Part shown: one piece after another, positions 1-14,052 of the stretch
Position numbering within the stretch: position 1 is the stretch's first letter
Layout of the letters: every line of letters begins with the position of its first letter
Source of the DNA: Phytophthora quininea
Taxonomy: Eukaryota; Oomycota; Peronosporomycetes; Peronosporales; Peronosporaceae
DNA: 64,000 nt
NCBI GenBank assembly: GCA_011947345.1
Contig: JAAVTG010000586.1
Span: forward strand, 124,001-188,000
Direction: 5' to 3'
Program-made: the position numbers and the translations under genes
The notes under the pieces: generated by a model
Seen by the model: only the letters and a program-made list of their open reading frames with translations
Database searches by the model: none
Told to the model about the DNA's origin: nothing

Positions 1-2152
1 GCAGTGCTAATTGGTCTCGTGAAACTCCGCGTCAGAGAAAATGAGGCTGCACACTCCATTCAGGCAGCATATCGAATGCATGCGTCTCGAGGATTCATGA
101 AAGCCATGAAGCTTGCGTTGGTAGCGCAGACTAGAAGGGTACAAGCTGCAACGGATATCCAGCGCTTAATACGAGGGCATTATGGACGTGGCGAAGCGGC
201 GCTTCAAAGGGAATTACAACGTTTTCGCCTTCAAGCAAAGCCTTTATTTGCGAAGGGAGAGCGACTCCAGTCGCTTGTCAACGATTTGAATGAAAAGGTG
301 GAGCAAATGCAGAAAAAGCTGCTTGTGATGAAGCCGAGGAGCGTGCACTGACGCTCGAGCTAGAAAAACACTCCAGATCAAGACGAAGTACCACGACTCA
401 AGTCGGATAACAGGAACCCCCAACGATACTTAACGCAGTATCTGCAAGTCCAATTAGCCGATCAGTTGAGAGCAAAGCGGACAGAGATTGCGCTTGATGG
501 ACGAGCTTTCGAGACGTTGACTACTACATTTAATGATGCGCAAAAGCAACTGCGCGGCGTTCGACGTGAACTGGAGCCCCTGACAGAAGGCGTCATCAAG
601 AAAACGCGCGAAAACCGTGTGAAAAGGCTTCAAGACAAGGTGCGGCATGAGCGTCGGGCAGCAACCACCATTCAAAAGATTTATCGCGGTTTTCGCGTAC
701 GCTCAGCTGTTCGCGAAGGTGCAAATTGCTGGATTCAAATGCCAGCAGAGAACAGTCGACTCTACTACTACAATGCGCTGACTGGAGCCACGCGATGGCA
801 TCGACCACTGGCGATGGACATCTTTGGAGATCGCTTTGCAGAGCCGATGAATCAATTTGTTGAACGAAATGAGTACCCAGCAATGAGCAGTGCGAGTCCA
901 GAAAATAGCAATCCCAGAGCTTCCGGTCGCCAAAGCGGTACAGAAGGCAAACAAAAGACCATTTGCAATTGGTACGAAGCTTTCGACGACAAGTTGCAAA
1001 CTGCATACTATTTCAACTGCCAGACTAAGGAGTACCAATGGGATAAACCTGATGCTATCGACAATGCCTACTTTACCGACAGTCAAACGTCCCGGAGACA
1101 CCGTGAATGGCTCGAGGAGCAACAGCAAAATGTTAAACGTCTGCTGTCCAACACACAAGTGCGGCTACCTCGACTAGGGCAATGGGAAACGCGTCTTGAC
1201 CCTGTCACAGAGTACACCTTCTTCTACCACCCGGCAACAGGAGATATTAGAGCTTCGTTATCACCGCGTACTGTACATGCTTCTCTCGGTGAGATCGCAA
1301 TGAACTCCCGTCGATCGGCTCGCAGCATTGGATCGTCGCGATCTCTACATTGGCAATATCGGTATGGCTACGAGTACAATGCTGAAGGAAATCTTGTTTC
1401 AAGCTCCCGGTCTCAGCCACGCCCTATTTGGACGGAGCACTCTGAACCAGACAGCGGCATGACGTACTACTACAACGCACTAACGAATGAGTATCGATGG
1501 GAAAAACCTGGTGATTTTGATGTCAATTACGAAACGTTTGCCAGTGGACGCAGCGCGAGTAGTTCCTCTCGTCAATGGTTCCAAATGGCGTATCAACAGG
1601 TCGATGCTGATGGCACCAGCGCTCTCACGTCTAGATCGGTGAAGACTCGTGCATTGGGCAAGAAGTGGATCGAACTGGTGGATCCAGCTACACAGAACAC
1701 GTATTACTACAACGAAGTTACGGGGAGACACGATGGTCGCTGTCGCCTCGTAGTGCGCGCGACATTTCCAACACAAACAATCAGATTTCGTTGGCGCTGC
1801 TTGCGCAGGTTAAGCAGCTTCGCGAATCCCCGTGCCGTACTCGTCTCGAGGTGACCACATGAGTTGGCTGGAAGCGGCCATTACCGAGAAAGACTGGAAA
1901 AAGGCAGATGCAATCGTTCAGCAGATATTTATCCGAGAGCAAAGTCAAGTGGTGACGGAGCGCAAAGCCAGGGAGGCATCTCTCACGATGGAAAGCACCG
2001 ACAGTAATGGTATGCCTGACACTTCTGGACCAGAAGCTGGCAGCACTTCAGGCTTGTGGATAGAATGCCGAGATGAAAGCAGTGGTGCCACGTATTATTT
2101 CAACCAGGTCACGGGAGAAACAAGCTGGACGGGCAGCGGTAAAGCTACGTGA
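1..2152 (+). CDS. WW-domain and IQ-motif scaffold protein (5' partial)
   Basis: The 5' end lies outside the window, so this is the C-terminal part of a longer gene. Three IQ-type motifs (IQxxxR-like, near bases 45-110, 150-200 and 660-710) are followed by six WW-type modules starting near 725, 970, 1180, 1425, 1665 and 2055. Each module has the YYYN/YYFN core; the third lacks the second Trp and is degenerate. IQ motifs bind calmodulin-like proteins and WW modules bind proline-rich ligands, so a scaffold role is inferred, with no catalytic domain seen. The frame changes at about 312-318 and 364-369 (A runs), 1720-1725 (GGGG) and 1823-1826 (CCCC), with recognisable protein continuing each time; for example the fifth WW module is completed (GETRWS) only in the second frame. 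This fits homopolymer indels better than decay. It converges on the next gene, 78 bases away. Confidence 0.8.
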
Positions 2153-2230
2153 CCCAGTTTGTGAAAAAGCGGTGATGTAGAAAGTATAACTTTATTCCTC
2201 CTCCAAACACGACAAACACAAGTGTGCAGC

Positions 2231-3755
2231 TTACATGTCCAGGCCACCGACGCAGACCATCTTCGTCTCCTGGTACTCCTCAATGCCCATGAATGAACCC
2301 TCACGACCCAGACCGGACTGCTTCACGCCGCCGAACGGAGCCTGCACGTTTGAGATGACGCCCGTGTTCACACCGATCATGCCGCAGTCCAGCGCAGCAG
2401 CAACGCGCCACGTGCGCGACAAGTCCTGCGAGAAGAAGTACCCAGCCAGCCCAGCATCCGTGCCGTTGGCCATCTCAATCACTTCCTCCTCAGTCGTAAA
2501 CTTGAACAGCGGCACGACAGGACCGAAGATCTCTTCGCTCCACACGCGCATGGAGTCGTCGACATGAGCGAGCACCGTGGCCTCGTAGAAGTTGCGCCCG
2601 ATGTCGCTGCGTTTGCCGCCAACCAGAGCAGTAGCACCGTTAGTCACGGCGTCTTCCACCAGCTCCGACGTCTTGAGGAAGGCGTTGGGTCCGATTAGGG
2701 GACCGAGGCTCACCCCTTCCTCGCGAGGCGGTCCCATCTTCAGCTTCTTGACGCGCTCGACCAGCTTGGCTGCGAAGTCGTCGTAGATGCTCGAGTGGAT
2801 GAAGATGCGGTTGCTGCACACGCACGTCTGGCCCGTGTTGCGGAACTTGGACGCCATTAGGCCGTCCAACGCCTTGTCGAGGTCGGCATCCTCGAACACG
2901 ATGAACGGCGCGTTGCCGCCCAATTCAAGCGACACGCGCTTTACCGTCTCCGCCGACTGCTCCATCAGGAGCTTGCCCACACGCGTAGAGCCCGTAAACG
3001 AGATCTTGCGCACGTCATGGCTGCTGGTCAGCGCACCACCGACCTCGGCTGCCTTGTCGTTCGGAGACGGCACGACGTTGATCACTCCGGCAGGGATCCC
3101 GACATCCTCAGCTAGTTTGGCGAGCGCCAGCGCCGACAGAGGCGTCTCCGCCGCAGGCTTGACCACGGCCGTGCAGCCAGCAGCCAGGCACGGCCCGAGC
3201 TTGCGGGTAATCATGGCCAGCGGGAAGTTCCAGGGCGTGACGATGCCGCAGACACCCACGGGCTCCTTGACGGCCATGATGCGGTGGTCGGCGTTCGTAG
3301 CCGAGGGCAGGAAGCCGCTCGAGTGCATGACCTCGTGCGCGTAGAAATCGATGAAGCCGGCGGCGTAGGCCACCTCGCCCTTGGCCTCTGGTAGCGGCTT
3401 GCCGCTCTCGACGGACGCGATGACGGCCAGGTCTTCGGTGTTGGCCACGATGGCGGCGTGCCACTTCTTGAGCAGCACGGAGCGCGCCTGCGGGAGGTCT
3501 TGCGCCATTTTTCTGGGCCGCAAGCGCTGCCGCGATGGCCTCGTTGGTCTCCACGCGGCCCATGTTGGCCACGCGCGCGATCTCCTTGTCGGTGGACGGG
3601 TCGATCACGGCGAAGTGCTTGTTGGAGTGGGCCTCGACCCACTTGCCGTCGATGAAGCCCTGCGACAGGATGAGCTGCTGGTTGCGCACCTCGGCGTGGA
3701 AGAAGCGGCGCGAGGCCGTCGGCAGCACGGCACGGTGGATCTTGGTGGACAGCAT
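2231..3755 (-). CDS. Succinate-semialdehyde dehydrogenase, mitochondrial
   Basis: NAD(P)-dependent aldehyde dehydrogenase of the SSADH type, which oxidises succinate semialdehyde to succinate in the GABA shunt. The start at 3755 gives a Ser/Arg-rich leader (MLSTKIHRAVLPTASRRFF) typical of a mitochondrial presequence. Visible landmarks are the TPWNFP cofactor-pocket motif, FTGSTRVGK, the catalytic Glu in SLELGGNAPF and the catalytic Cys in GQTCVCSNR, followed by EIFGPV. The total of about 508 residues is normal for the family. The frame breaks once, at the T5 run at 3507-3511 (A5 in the coding sense), inside a conserved helix; the downstream frame resumes with KMAQDLPQARSVLLKKW. This is most easily explained by a one-base indel. 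The substrate assignment rests on overall family resemblance; a related aldehyde dehydrogenase is possible but less likely. It is divergent from NDOR1 across a 413-base gap. Confidence 0.92.
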
Positions 3756-4103
3756 CGTGTGGCGAGCGGGCGGCAGCGGACGGACTTGTGCTCGACGCGG
3801 AGACTTGGCGAATGACGCAGCGGATCGCTGACGTTGAACATTCCGGAGGTGGCTATTCACTTGGCGTTTGTATGCCGATGTGCGAGCGTACCACAGGTCC
3901 AAATGTACGCTCGCAGAATTTGGGCAACCACATTGGTGGCCGAGGTGAAGCGTAAGAGGCAGCAGCAGCAGTTAAATGGGATTCCAGGGCGTCTGCACAT
4001 TAAGAGCTTAGCGGTCGGAGGCCTGGAATCGGCATGCAATATCCCCGAGTCTCCTTTGCAGCGAAGTACGTCAGCCTGTTAGCACTATTAATTTCGGACC
4101 ACC

Positions 4104-4110
4104 TCATTCT
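4104..4110 (+). promoter_or_regulatory. Oomycete initiator (INR) for the diflavin reductase gene
   Basis: TCATTCT matches the oomycete initiator consensus TCAYTYY and lies 58 bases upstream of the start codon at 4169, a usual distance. The T-rich bases that follow are only a weak match to the flanking promoter element. The rest of the 3756-4168 gap shows no other clear signal. Confidence 0.45.
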
Positions 4111-4168
4111 TTTCGGAACTCGTGCCAGCGCCCAATCAGCAGTCACTTCCTGATCAGCAACAGCTACC

Positions 4169-6292
<2,124 letters not shown>

Positions 6293-7158
6293 GCAGCGCA
6301 TTCGTCTGACCGGTTTGTAGATGCTACAGCAAGAACATTTTTGCAACTGATCGTGAAGTTTTTTTTTGAACTCGCATATTTTCATGTTGCTCTCTGTGTT
6401 TTTGTGGTGCTTGCAGTTGATTTGCTGGAACTGCTCTTGTTGAATCAACACTGTTGATGCACACATGCATGTAGGAGATTATGTTGTGGTGCCGTATCTG
6501 TAATCTCGGACTGTGGCGTTCAATTCCTAAATTGTTCACCTGTGATCAAGTCTTTGGCGAAATTTGGCGGGGTTTGTTCAATCGGTTTTTATAGCAAGCG
6601 TTGCTGTTGTCTCTGCGGCTATCGACTCGGGTCAAGCGTTTATCACCGCCGGGGACCGTGAGAGGCTACTACGGGCCGAATCGAAGGTTCGTCGGGTCCT
6701 GATCTGACGACCAGCTACAACTACACGTACCACCAGGTGTACGTTAACAAGGATCTGGGGAATCAAATGGCCAAGTTGATCGAGCAGAAAGTGTCCACGC
6801 ACAGGCTTTGGAAAGACTTGTAGCTGAATAAAATTCCCTGGCGGAGCTGAAAAACAATCACGAGTTCAAGACTTGCATTGCATACGTAAGGCCGGTAGAA
6901 AACCACGCCATCAAAACTACAGAAACACAAGGACGACGCCATCGCTTATTTGATTCGAGTGGAGGACACCCCCACCGAGATATCCGCAAATGTGCAGATT
7001 TGGGAAAGGTTGGAAGATCCCCTGTATTTGCAAGCACACATTGGGGTTGGACGGACTAACAGGAAATGAACTAAAGACATGGCCGAACTACAAGTTTTCC
7101 CAGCAGTTTTGGAAGGCAAGGAAGGTCAAATGGGCAGATCTCAGTGAACAATTGACTC
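6293..7158. pseudogene. Gene-poor stretch with decayed coding remnants
   Basis: About 6293-6600 is the T-rich 3' flank of the diflavin reductase gene. From 6660 to 7150 several short plus-strand frames have protein-like composition but are cut by stops. One runs to the TAG at 6823 and includes YNYTYHQVYVNKDLGNQMAK; others read LAELKNNHEFKTCIAYV and DDAIAYLIRVEDTPTEIS. The frames alternate and no splice pattern joins them. I do not recognise the family. A decayed gene is the best reading, but chance open frames are possible. Confidence 0.3.
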
Positions 7159-7500
7159 TTATTTCTTGTTGCTGGCAGAACACGAAGCTAACTTGCTTGC
7201 GGCGTGCAGAGTCTCTCGCAGGTGAAGCTCTTGCTGAACACGAGCCAACTCTTGCTCGATCTGCGACTTCCTGACTTCCAAGTCTCTCAATGATACGCCT
7301 GTCAGTCCGGTAAAAAGATCAGCAATGTTTGATAGCTCATCTGTGAAATGGAAGACTTTGCCTACGAGAAGTAGCAATTGACCCCGAGACCAACGTCGGA
7401 TGACTACTGCGACTGGATCGCGAGATCGCGGAGCTGCCGGATCTGGAGCTGTACGAGCTCATTGACGATGACACCGAGGCAGTCTGTCCAGCAGGATATC
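7159..7500 (-). CDS. Possible coiled-coil protein fragment
   Basis: A minus-strand open frame of 72 residues ends at 7159 and has a heptad-like, charged C-terminal half (RKSQIEQELARVQQELHLRE), preceded by FHFTDELSNIADLFTGLTG. Just upstream a second frame reads VNELVQLQIRQLRDLAIQSQ, also helix-like, which could join it through a one-base indel near 7400-7410. No start codon or splice sites could be fixed, and I do not recognise a family. The pattern recalls small coiled-coil kinetochore or centrosome subunits, but that is only an impression. It is divergent from the gene at 7807. Confidence 0.35.
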
Positions 7501-7806
7501 AGTAGTGTCACGTGCCGAAAGTACTTTAAAATAAAGCTCACATCGTCACTGTCGACCAAAAGCTTTTGGCTTCTGTTGCTTGAGCAAGAGCTACGGGTTC
7601 CACTTGACGGTGAAAAGAAACTTAGAATCAACAGACCGAATAGCTGCAGTATTGATGCTCATGACAGTACCGGGACGAGGTCGTGGACGCTACTGGCATT
7701 GGGGATAATCGTGTCGAAACTCGCAATGGCCTGCAGCCGACTATGCTGCTATTTTCTCCATCATATTTCTGTCAGGCGACAATCTTTGGCAACCATTTTG
7801 TGTGTC

Positions 7807-9137
7807 ATGGCCGAGCAGGAGCAGCACATCCGGACGTTCGTGAGGCTCGCGAACCTCTCGCAGACCAAGCAGCTGCACGAATGGAACCTCGAGTCTCTCG
7901 CTAGAGCTCTGCAATGGGCCCAAGCCGCAGAGAAGGCGATGCGAGGCTCAGGCGACCAGGAGATGGAGATGAACGTCCGTCGGTGGTTCCCAGTGGCCAC
8001 ACTGCCGACTCTGCCAGTGGACGTGGCGTTGACAGCCGAAACTCTGCAACAAGCGAGGATTCATCTCCTGCAGTCGATTCTGCAGAGTCCGTTCTTAAAC
8101 AGCCACCCGACCAGGTCTCAATTGCTGATGGAGGTGCTTCGGGAGCTCAGGCGATGCCATCCTGATGAGCTAGAAGCCAACGCTTCCATTAGGTGAGGTG
8201 AGGGTTAAGAAGAGTGGCTAGTTCAGAAGATGTTGACAAGGTGGTGTTGGGTTTTGTGTGTGTTTGTAGTGCACTAATGACGGAGAGAATGGTAAATGCG
8301 CCACGAACAAATGCGATGCTCGAGATTGCGCGTCAAATGAGTGGAGACTGCAGGCCCATCAGAGTAAAAGGTGCGCTTCTAGCAGTGGTGTATCCTTCCT
8401 TGCCTTTCAACTGACTCGTGTGAGACGACATGTGCAGTGCTTTCCGGCTGGGTCGATGTTTTACCGTTGAAAAGCTACACGCTCTCACCGAGGACTCTGC
8501 ATTTGAAGGCCATGGCGAAAACACTGCAGCGCAATGCTGTGGATGCCCGCGCTGCTGCTGACCCAGATACATATCGCTTGTTTTTGAGCTACCTGCGGAA
8601 TATGTTTACAGACACCGAGGGCGGAGACGTTCGGGTAGGCAGCATCGTAGCGGGCCCACAGCTATTTGTCAACTAACTGGTGGACCTTTCTCAGGAAGTG
8701 GTGGTGCTGATGCTTACCATGTGCGAGTGGCCGACGGAGGAACCGCGACAGCTTCGAGGAATGATGGAGGACCTGGTGACAATCGTTCTCGACTGGATTG
8801 AGCACAAGCCATTGCGCTGCTGGACGTTCAAGCCATGGTTGGCAGCTGCACTGGTCGTCAAACACGATCACCTCCGAGACGCATACATTTCCGAGTTGGT
8901 GGGCACTGGTCTTTTGCCGCCATGTACGATGTCTTGATTGCCTTTGGTTTGAGGAGTATGCTAATTGCGTGTGGAATCGCAATATAGGGGAGAGAGTTTG
9001 CTGAGCGCGTCGGAACGATCATATTACGCAGCAACAGCATGGAAAATGCGTTGGAGACGACGCTATCAAAGCTGGATCCGTATTTGCAAAACAAGTATTT
9101 CCACATCACTGGAAGTGCTGGCGCTACAACATCATGA
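7807..9137 (+). CDS. Unknown spliced helical protein
   Basis: The start at 7807 opens a helix-rich protein (MAEQEQHIRTFVRLANLSQ). Exons read clearly as 7807-8191, about 8270-8370, about 8438-8630, about 8695-8928 and about 8992-9137, separated by GT-AG introns with in-frame continuations. The last exon reads EFAERVGTIILRSNSMENAL and stops at 9135-9137; its 5' splice junction is ambiguous by a few bases. The predicted product is about 350 residues, without a signal peptide, membrane segment or metal-binding motif. Leu- and Trp-rich amphipathic helices suggest a HEAT/ARM-like or other helical-repeat fold. I do not recognise the family and assign no function. Steady codon use and consistent splice sites support a real gene. 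Confidence 0.7.
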
Positions 9138-9639
9138 TAAGCCATTATCCTGGTAGTGCGACGGGTTCGATGAACCTGGCAGCGCAAAGGTAAGTGGCGC
9201 ACACCAAAAGTAGGTACCGAGCCAATACAAATTTCAAGTGACAACGTTAATAAATCTTCTGTTTTGTACGCTTTCTACAGGTTTATTGTTTATTCACAGG
9301 TCATTCATTCAAAATATAAGGCGCTAAAATATCTGTTTGTATTGTCTGAATAGGTTTTTCGCCTAGCAGATCGATGTTGAACACATGTGTGTTTCTCTAC
9401 CTTTCCTTCACGAACTTGCGAGCGAGCCGACAATCCACTCTTTGCAGGAGCGCATGAGTGAGTACGAAATGCGTTGAGGTTGTTGGATGCGCTCCATGAC
9501 CGTGTAGACTACTAGAGCTACACACGGAGGCGCCTGAAGGAACGCAAGTTGAGCAGATTCTGCTGCTGCGCAGACGCAGAAAATGGCCTACAGCAGCACT
9601 ACCAGCCCAATCCTCTAGTGGTGCTTCCGACGTAGAGCC
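9138..9639. other. Intergenic, no gene seen
   Basis: About 500 bases of AT-rich flanking sequence after the unknown gene. No open frame, structured RNA or repeat pair could be supported. Confidence 0.5.
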
Positions 9640-12480
9640 ATGTTCAATGATGTCAAGTGCTGTGACCCCAGCTGCAGAAGTGTTGCGTTGGCACCTTCAG
9701 TGTCCACGAGTGCCCCACAAAGGTCTCCAAGACCTTCCTCGGCTGCGATCAGCAGCGGAGTGTATCCGCATCGATTGAGTTGGTGTGGTGAAGCGGTTTT
9801 CCGGAAATGCGGTCGATACGGGAACTCAGGTTGCTGGATCCAGACTCAGATATGGACCCAGGCGTAGGCAACCCAGATCTGCAACTGAGGCCGTGCCAGG
9901 CGTGGATCTGGCACACCGAGGACTGATCAAGCGACAATATCCAGCGGCAGGTATAGAAATGGTGCAGATGATAGATTTTAGGATGGGATCTTCATGGATC
10001 CACTCATATTTTGCTTAATACAGAGTCGAATTTACCTTGTATACCACAAGTGCCCTTCCTATCGCTTAAGACCACGGAAACTACATTGGCCTAATCAAGC
10101 TAGGTCGGGGTCACTACGGATCAAGCAGTGCTCGGGTGATCTGGATAGTATATTGGCTAGATCCACTCGCAGCCTGGATCCACTAGTACCAAGTGCGGAT
10201 ACGAGGTCTATTGGAGTTACTACTTGGCCAGGACGACCGATCGACTCTCAGCCCCCAAGATCACGCTATTGGAAGCGTCAAGTAAGGAAAAGGAAGATAA
10301 CACCCCCTCAAGAATCCCCACCTGGATCCAAGATCCAGGCCCCAGATCCAAGTAGATCCAAGCGATTACTGGTCTGGCAAATATTCAAGGACGCAGAGTG
10401 AAGATTCCACGCTGCTCATAATCTTTCACGCCCCACCAAGACGTTCGATCTCGATAGATCAAGCATCCTCGAAGCACCTGAAGAACAGATCCAGCCCGCC
10501 GACGGGTACACAAGGTGAGCACACTTCAGCATCCCCACGGATATCGGAGTACCCCTCCGTTAGTCGGTGTCTGGGCGCAGTGGGTGCGGGTTTTGATAAA
10601 TCCCGCTACACCACATTGGTTTACTGCTGATTGAAATTGGCAGCAGGGTAATGAGACCACGGCATTGCCCGCTGCAGCGAGACGAACTGCCGAATTTTCA
10701 TCGGAGTCAGTCACAGTCATATTTGCGCCGCGTCTTACCGAACGACATACAAGGGTATGAGCACCCTTCAGCTCGGTTACAAGTGGAAGAAAGCTGCCGG
10801 TATTACAGGAATCTCATATTGCTAGCGTACGACCGACATATGGATGTGGCTTGTCTTGCAGATCGCATGTAACTACCACAAAACTGCCAGTTGCACAGTC
10901 CCAAGACAAAACACCAGAGAAACTACTGATAGGTAAACTAGAGCAACTAATATATTCTTCCTTGTACCAAGTGCGAGGCACTTCAAAAGCATCAGTACGA
11001 GGCACAGCTCCAAGACTCAGCAGGCGTATCGGTGCGAGGCACCGCACCCTTTGGCAGTAATCCCATAGCTCGTTTAAAAGTAGACGTCTGTGGTAAAGCG
11101 ATTTGCCTGAGAAACGGAGACGAGTCGTGAGGCATCGTGTTGCGTGGCGAGGATTCGCTCACGGTCATTCCCAACGGAGTCTTCCCTGATTGGCTGGATT
11201 TTTAAGTCTGGCGAGGTCTCAATGATCAGTCGGCGGGAATCACTTTTGTGGATTGACCATTATGCCCAACGGAAGGCGCAGTGATTGGCCATTCCTTGGA
11301 ATGTTCGGTGACACGTCGACGTCACCTTTGCCAACGGACAAAGATACAGGCGACCTTCCCAATCCCCGGCGACGGTTGGGAGCCTCAGTGCCTGTTGGGA
11401 AAGCTCGTTGGCTACAGATGGATCCTCGATGACTCTTGAGAGGACTCGGTAGCAATGGCCTGACCATTCCGAAACCTCGGTGGTCAGTCTGAGAGCTCGG
11501 CGACTCTTCAGGGACATCGGTGGTGGGTTCAACGAGGTCGCAGTTAGGAAACGGATCATATTTCATTGCGTATCTGTATAGGAATAGAAGACCTAAGAGA
11601 AGATAATCCCGAATGGGCGCTAAAAATACAGAACAAAATTTCCCCTCAAGCACACAAGGGCCAAGTCCGGCAGCAGAATCACCTTCGGTACGTTGCATCT
11701 GGATCCGCCTATTTGAGCGGGTTATGTCCGTCGGTGGACACGTTTATCCGTGAGGACAGTGCTCGCCCCTCGGCCAGCCAAGAGTTTGTGGCAAGGTTGA
11801 GCGCGTATAGCGTGACGGCTGAATTGCCAGCGCTTGTGTTCGGGGTCGAGTGTTCTCCCCGCTTCTCTAAAGGTCACTGCAGGCTTAGACCCGCAGTCGG
11901 TCTTAATTGGCTATGGACCCTTCTGCTGTTGGGCCAGATAGGTTTGGCGCGCTAGCGAGCTCGTGCTAGTGGCGTCTGTTTACTTGGGAAGTTTGCGTGA
12001 ACGGATCGCAAGACCAGTCAGTCCCGGTGCTAGGGCTGGATCTGGGTCTTCAGGTTTGAGCCCCAACTCTCATCGACCTTCCTGGCGACGTTTTGTTGTG
12101 GGTGGAGTCTATCCGTACTACCAACGAGTTTTCACGTGGAGTCCTATTCCACAAGTCGTCGTCAAATGCTGCGATCAACTACTTGTCTGGCAAGTCCATG
12201 TATGGTTCTTGCTGTTCAACTCAGGAGGAAAGCTATATTGATAGGCTCATCCCTTCGTGCCTGACAATGTCAGAAAATGTTACTAGACTATTTAGCTCTA
12301 GTTGATACCTCGACTCGAAAGTATCTAATAGTGTCTCCTATTAATATTATTATATATTCAAGCCTTTAATTAGTGCTGTTACCAACATATTCGTTGATAT
12401 TTTCGGGAATATTGAACACTGTAATATTTTTGCAAAATGCTGCAATTTCCTAAAAAAGTCGATCTGTCCTCTCATTGGTT
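9640..12480. mobile_element. Gene-poor block, probable eroded retroelement
   Basis: This is nearly 3 kb without a convincing gene. Short frames on both strands are broken by many stops. At 12093-12305 a plus frame reads NAAINYLSGKSMYGSCCSTQ then EESYID, which resembles the Ty1/copia RNase H segment (pattern AxxWxSxKQ..VALSTxEAEY) and is the only hint of an element class. The unit GTGCGAGGCA occurs at 10971, 10995 (one mismatch) and 11032. GGATCC/GATCCA words are unusually frequent between 9830 and 10380. I found no long terminal repeat pair by eye. The TE reading is an inference. Confidence 0.35.
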
Positions 12481-12614
12481 AATATTTGATATCATTTTTA
12501 ACGTGGGTACATGACGCCTTTGGATACTGTTCGCAAATTGCAGGCAGCGCGCCATCGCCAGCTGGCCATCTCCCCATTCCTCGATCGCCGCCAAATCCGC
12601 CGCAAACTGTGACC

Positions 12615-14052
12615 ATGGCCGCTCCTACCTGTACGTGCCCATTGTGATAACAATGTACCCGCAGCCCCAACTCTGAGCCGTTGCATCCACTGCAGTCGCC
12701 GAGCTCAAGAGTCTGTCGGCCGCCTGCAACAAGCTCTGGGAGCTGGACACCAACCGCCTGGAGCCAGACGTGCACTACCAGCTCAACCTGCAGGATGGAA
12801 AGAACGCGTACGACCGCGGAGATGTGGCCAGAGACCCGCTCTTCACCTTCGTGGACCAGAGCGTGTTTGAGCGCCCGACCTTCAAGTTGCTGTTCGATCT
12901 GCTGGACAACTACGAGCGACAGGTCCGCCCTCCGTTGGGAATGCAATGCGGTTGTGGTGGTGACTGACCGTGTGTGGTTGTGGCAGACGGGAGTAACGGA
13001 GAAGGTGACGCCTCAGGAGTTGGCGGAGAACAACGCGTTCCTCAATGCAGTCATTGAGACGGCGCCGATGCGATATGCGCACAGGTTCGAGCGAAGGAGT
13101 TGGCTTTAGGGCTACTAGTGAAAGTACTGATGCTTTTGCTTCCAGTTGGCTGGTCAAGAACAAAAGTTCTCGGGAGATCTGCGAGATTTCAAGAAGAAGC
13201 TCGAGTTCATCTGGTTCGGACTGTACCGACGCGAGGTGAGGAACGACTCATCGGGTTTCGAGCACGTGTTCGTGGGCGAAGAGAAGAATGTACGTCGCGA
13301 GAGTTGTGCGCGACGACATCGTTGGCGCTAATATGTACTGCATTTTCGGACAAGCAGGGCAAGATCTGCGGCTGCCACAACTGGCTGCAGGTGTACAACG
13401 AAGAGCGCAATGGTCGCATTGACTACCGCGGCTACATCCGTCCTCGGCAGCGCGGGCGCAAGTTCATGGAGCCGCACAACAAGGAGCAGCTCGTCACGTT
13501 CCAGTTCCAATGGGAAGACGAGATGAAACCCGTGTCCACCAGGTACGAGCAAACCAACCAACCAAGTCGTGTGCATTTGTCAATAATTTCATTCATTCGT
13601 GATGCAGTCTCATCGGTGTGAGTCCCGAGTTCGAAATGGCACTGTACACGCTGTGCTTCCTCAACGGCCAGGAGAACAACCACGTGCAGCTGGGACCGTA
13701 CCTGTGCAACATTAAGTGCTTCACGTTCGGTCACGGTAAAGACACTAAGATCGGAACGGCTTTTCCAGAGGCGCTGCCGCTCACTGAGGCCCAAGCAGCG
13801 ACGAAGATCCAATCGGTCATGCGTGGTCGCCACACTCGCCAGCAGAACCCGCACGTTCGCCGTCAGGCGCCGCCGCCTCCACCTGGAGCTGCGTGGGGTC
13901 CTCCCCGGAGGTGCTGCTGCGCCAGTTCGCCAAGTGGCATCGTCGACTGGCAACGCGTGGGCCAAACCGTTAACCCACACTGCTCCCCGGCCCCCGCCCC
14001 AGCGGCCCCAAAGGCTGCAGGCGCATGGGGCCAGCCCCACAAGTGGTCGTAG
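12615..14052 (+). CDS. EndoU-family endoribonuclease with C-terminal IQ motif
   Basis: Member of the XendoU/ENDOU family of uridylate-preferring, metal-dependent endoribonucleases. Exons: 12615-12630, 12696-12922, 12987-about 13084, 13146-13289, 13358-13542 and 13608-14052. Family landmarks run in order: ACNKLWELDTNRLEPDVHY, DPLFTFVD, LLDNYE, then SSGFEHVFVGE with the first catalytic His, CGCHNWLQVYNEE with the second, DYRGYI, and MKPVS followed by GVSPEFEMALYTLCF, where the catalytic Lys is expected. The exon 3/4 junction is one base out of phase, probably an indel. After the catalytic domain comes EAQAATKIQSVMRGRHTRQQ, an IQ calmodulin-binding motif, and then a Pro/Ala-rich tail; neither is usual for the family. 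No signal peptide is seen on the first exon, so an intracellular role is likelier than secretion. Confidence 0.93.

Noticed and set aside
9994..10401. 135-residue plus-strand open frame in the gene-poor block
   Set aside because: Composition dominated by repeated GATCC-type words; no domain, promoter or splice support.
9138..12480. Long terminal repeats of an intact retrotransposon
   Set aside because: I looked for a repeated pair at both ends of the gene-poor block and found none by eye.
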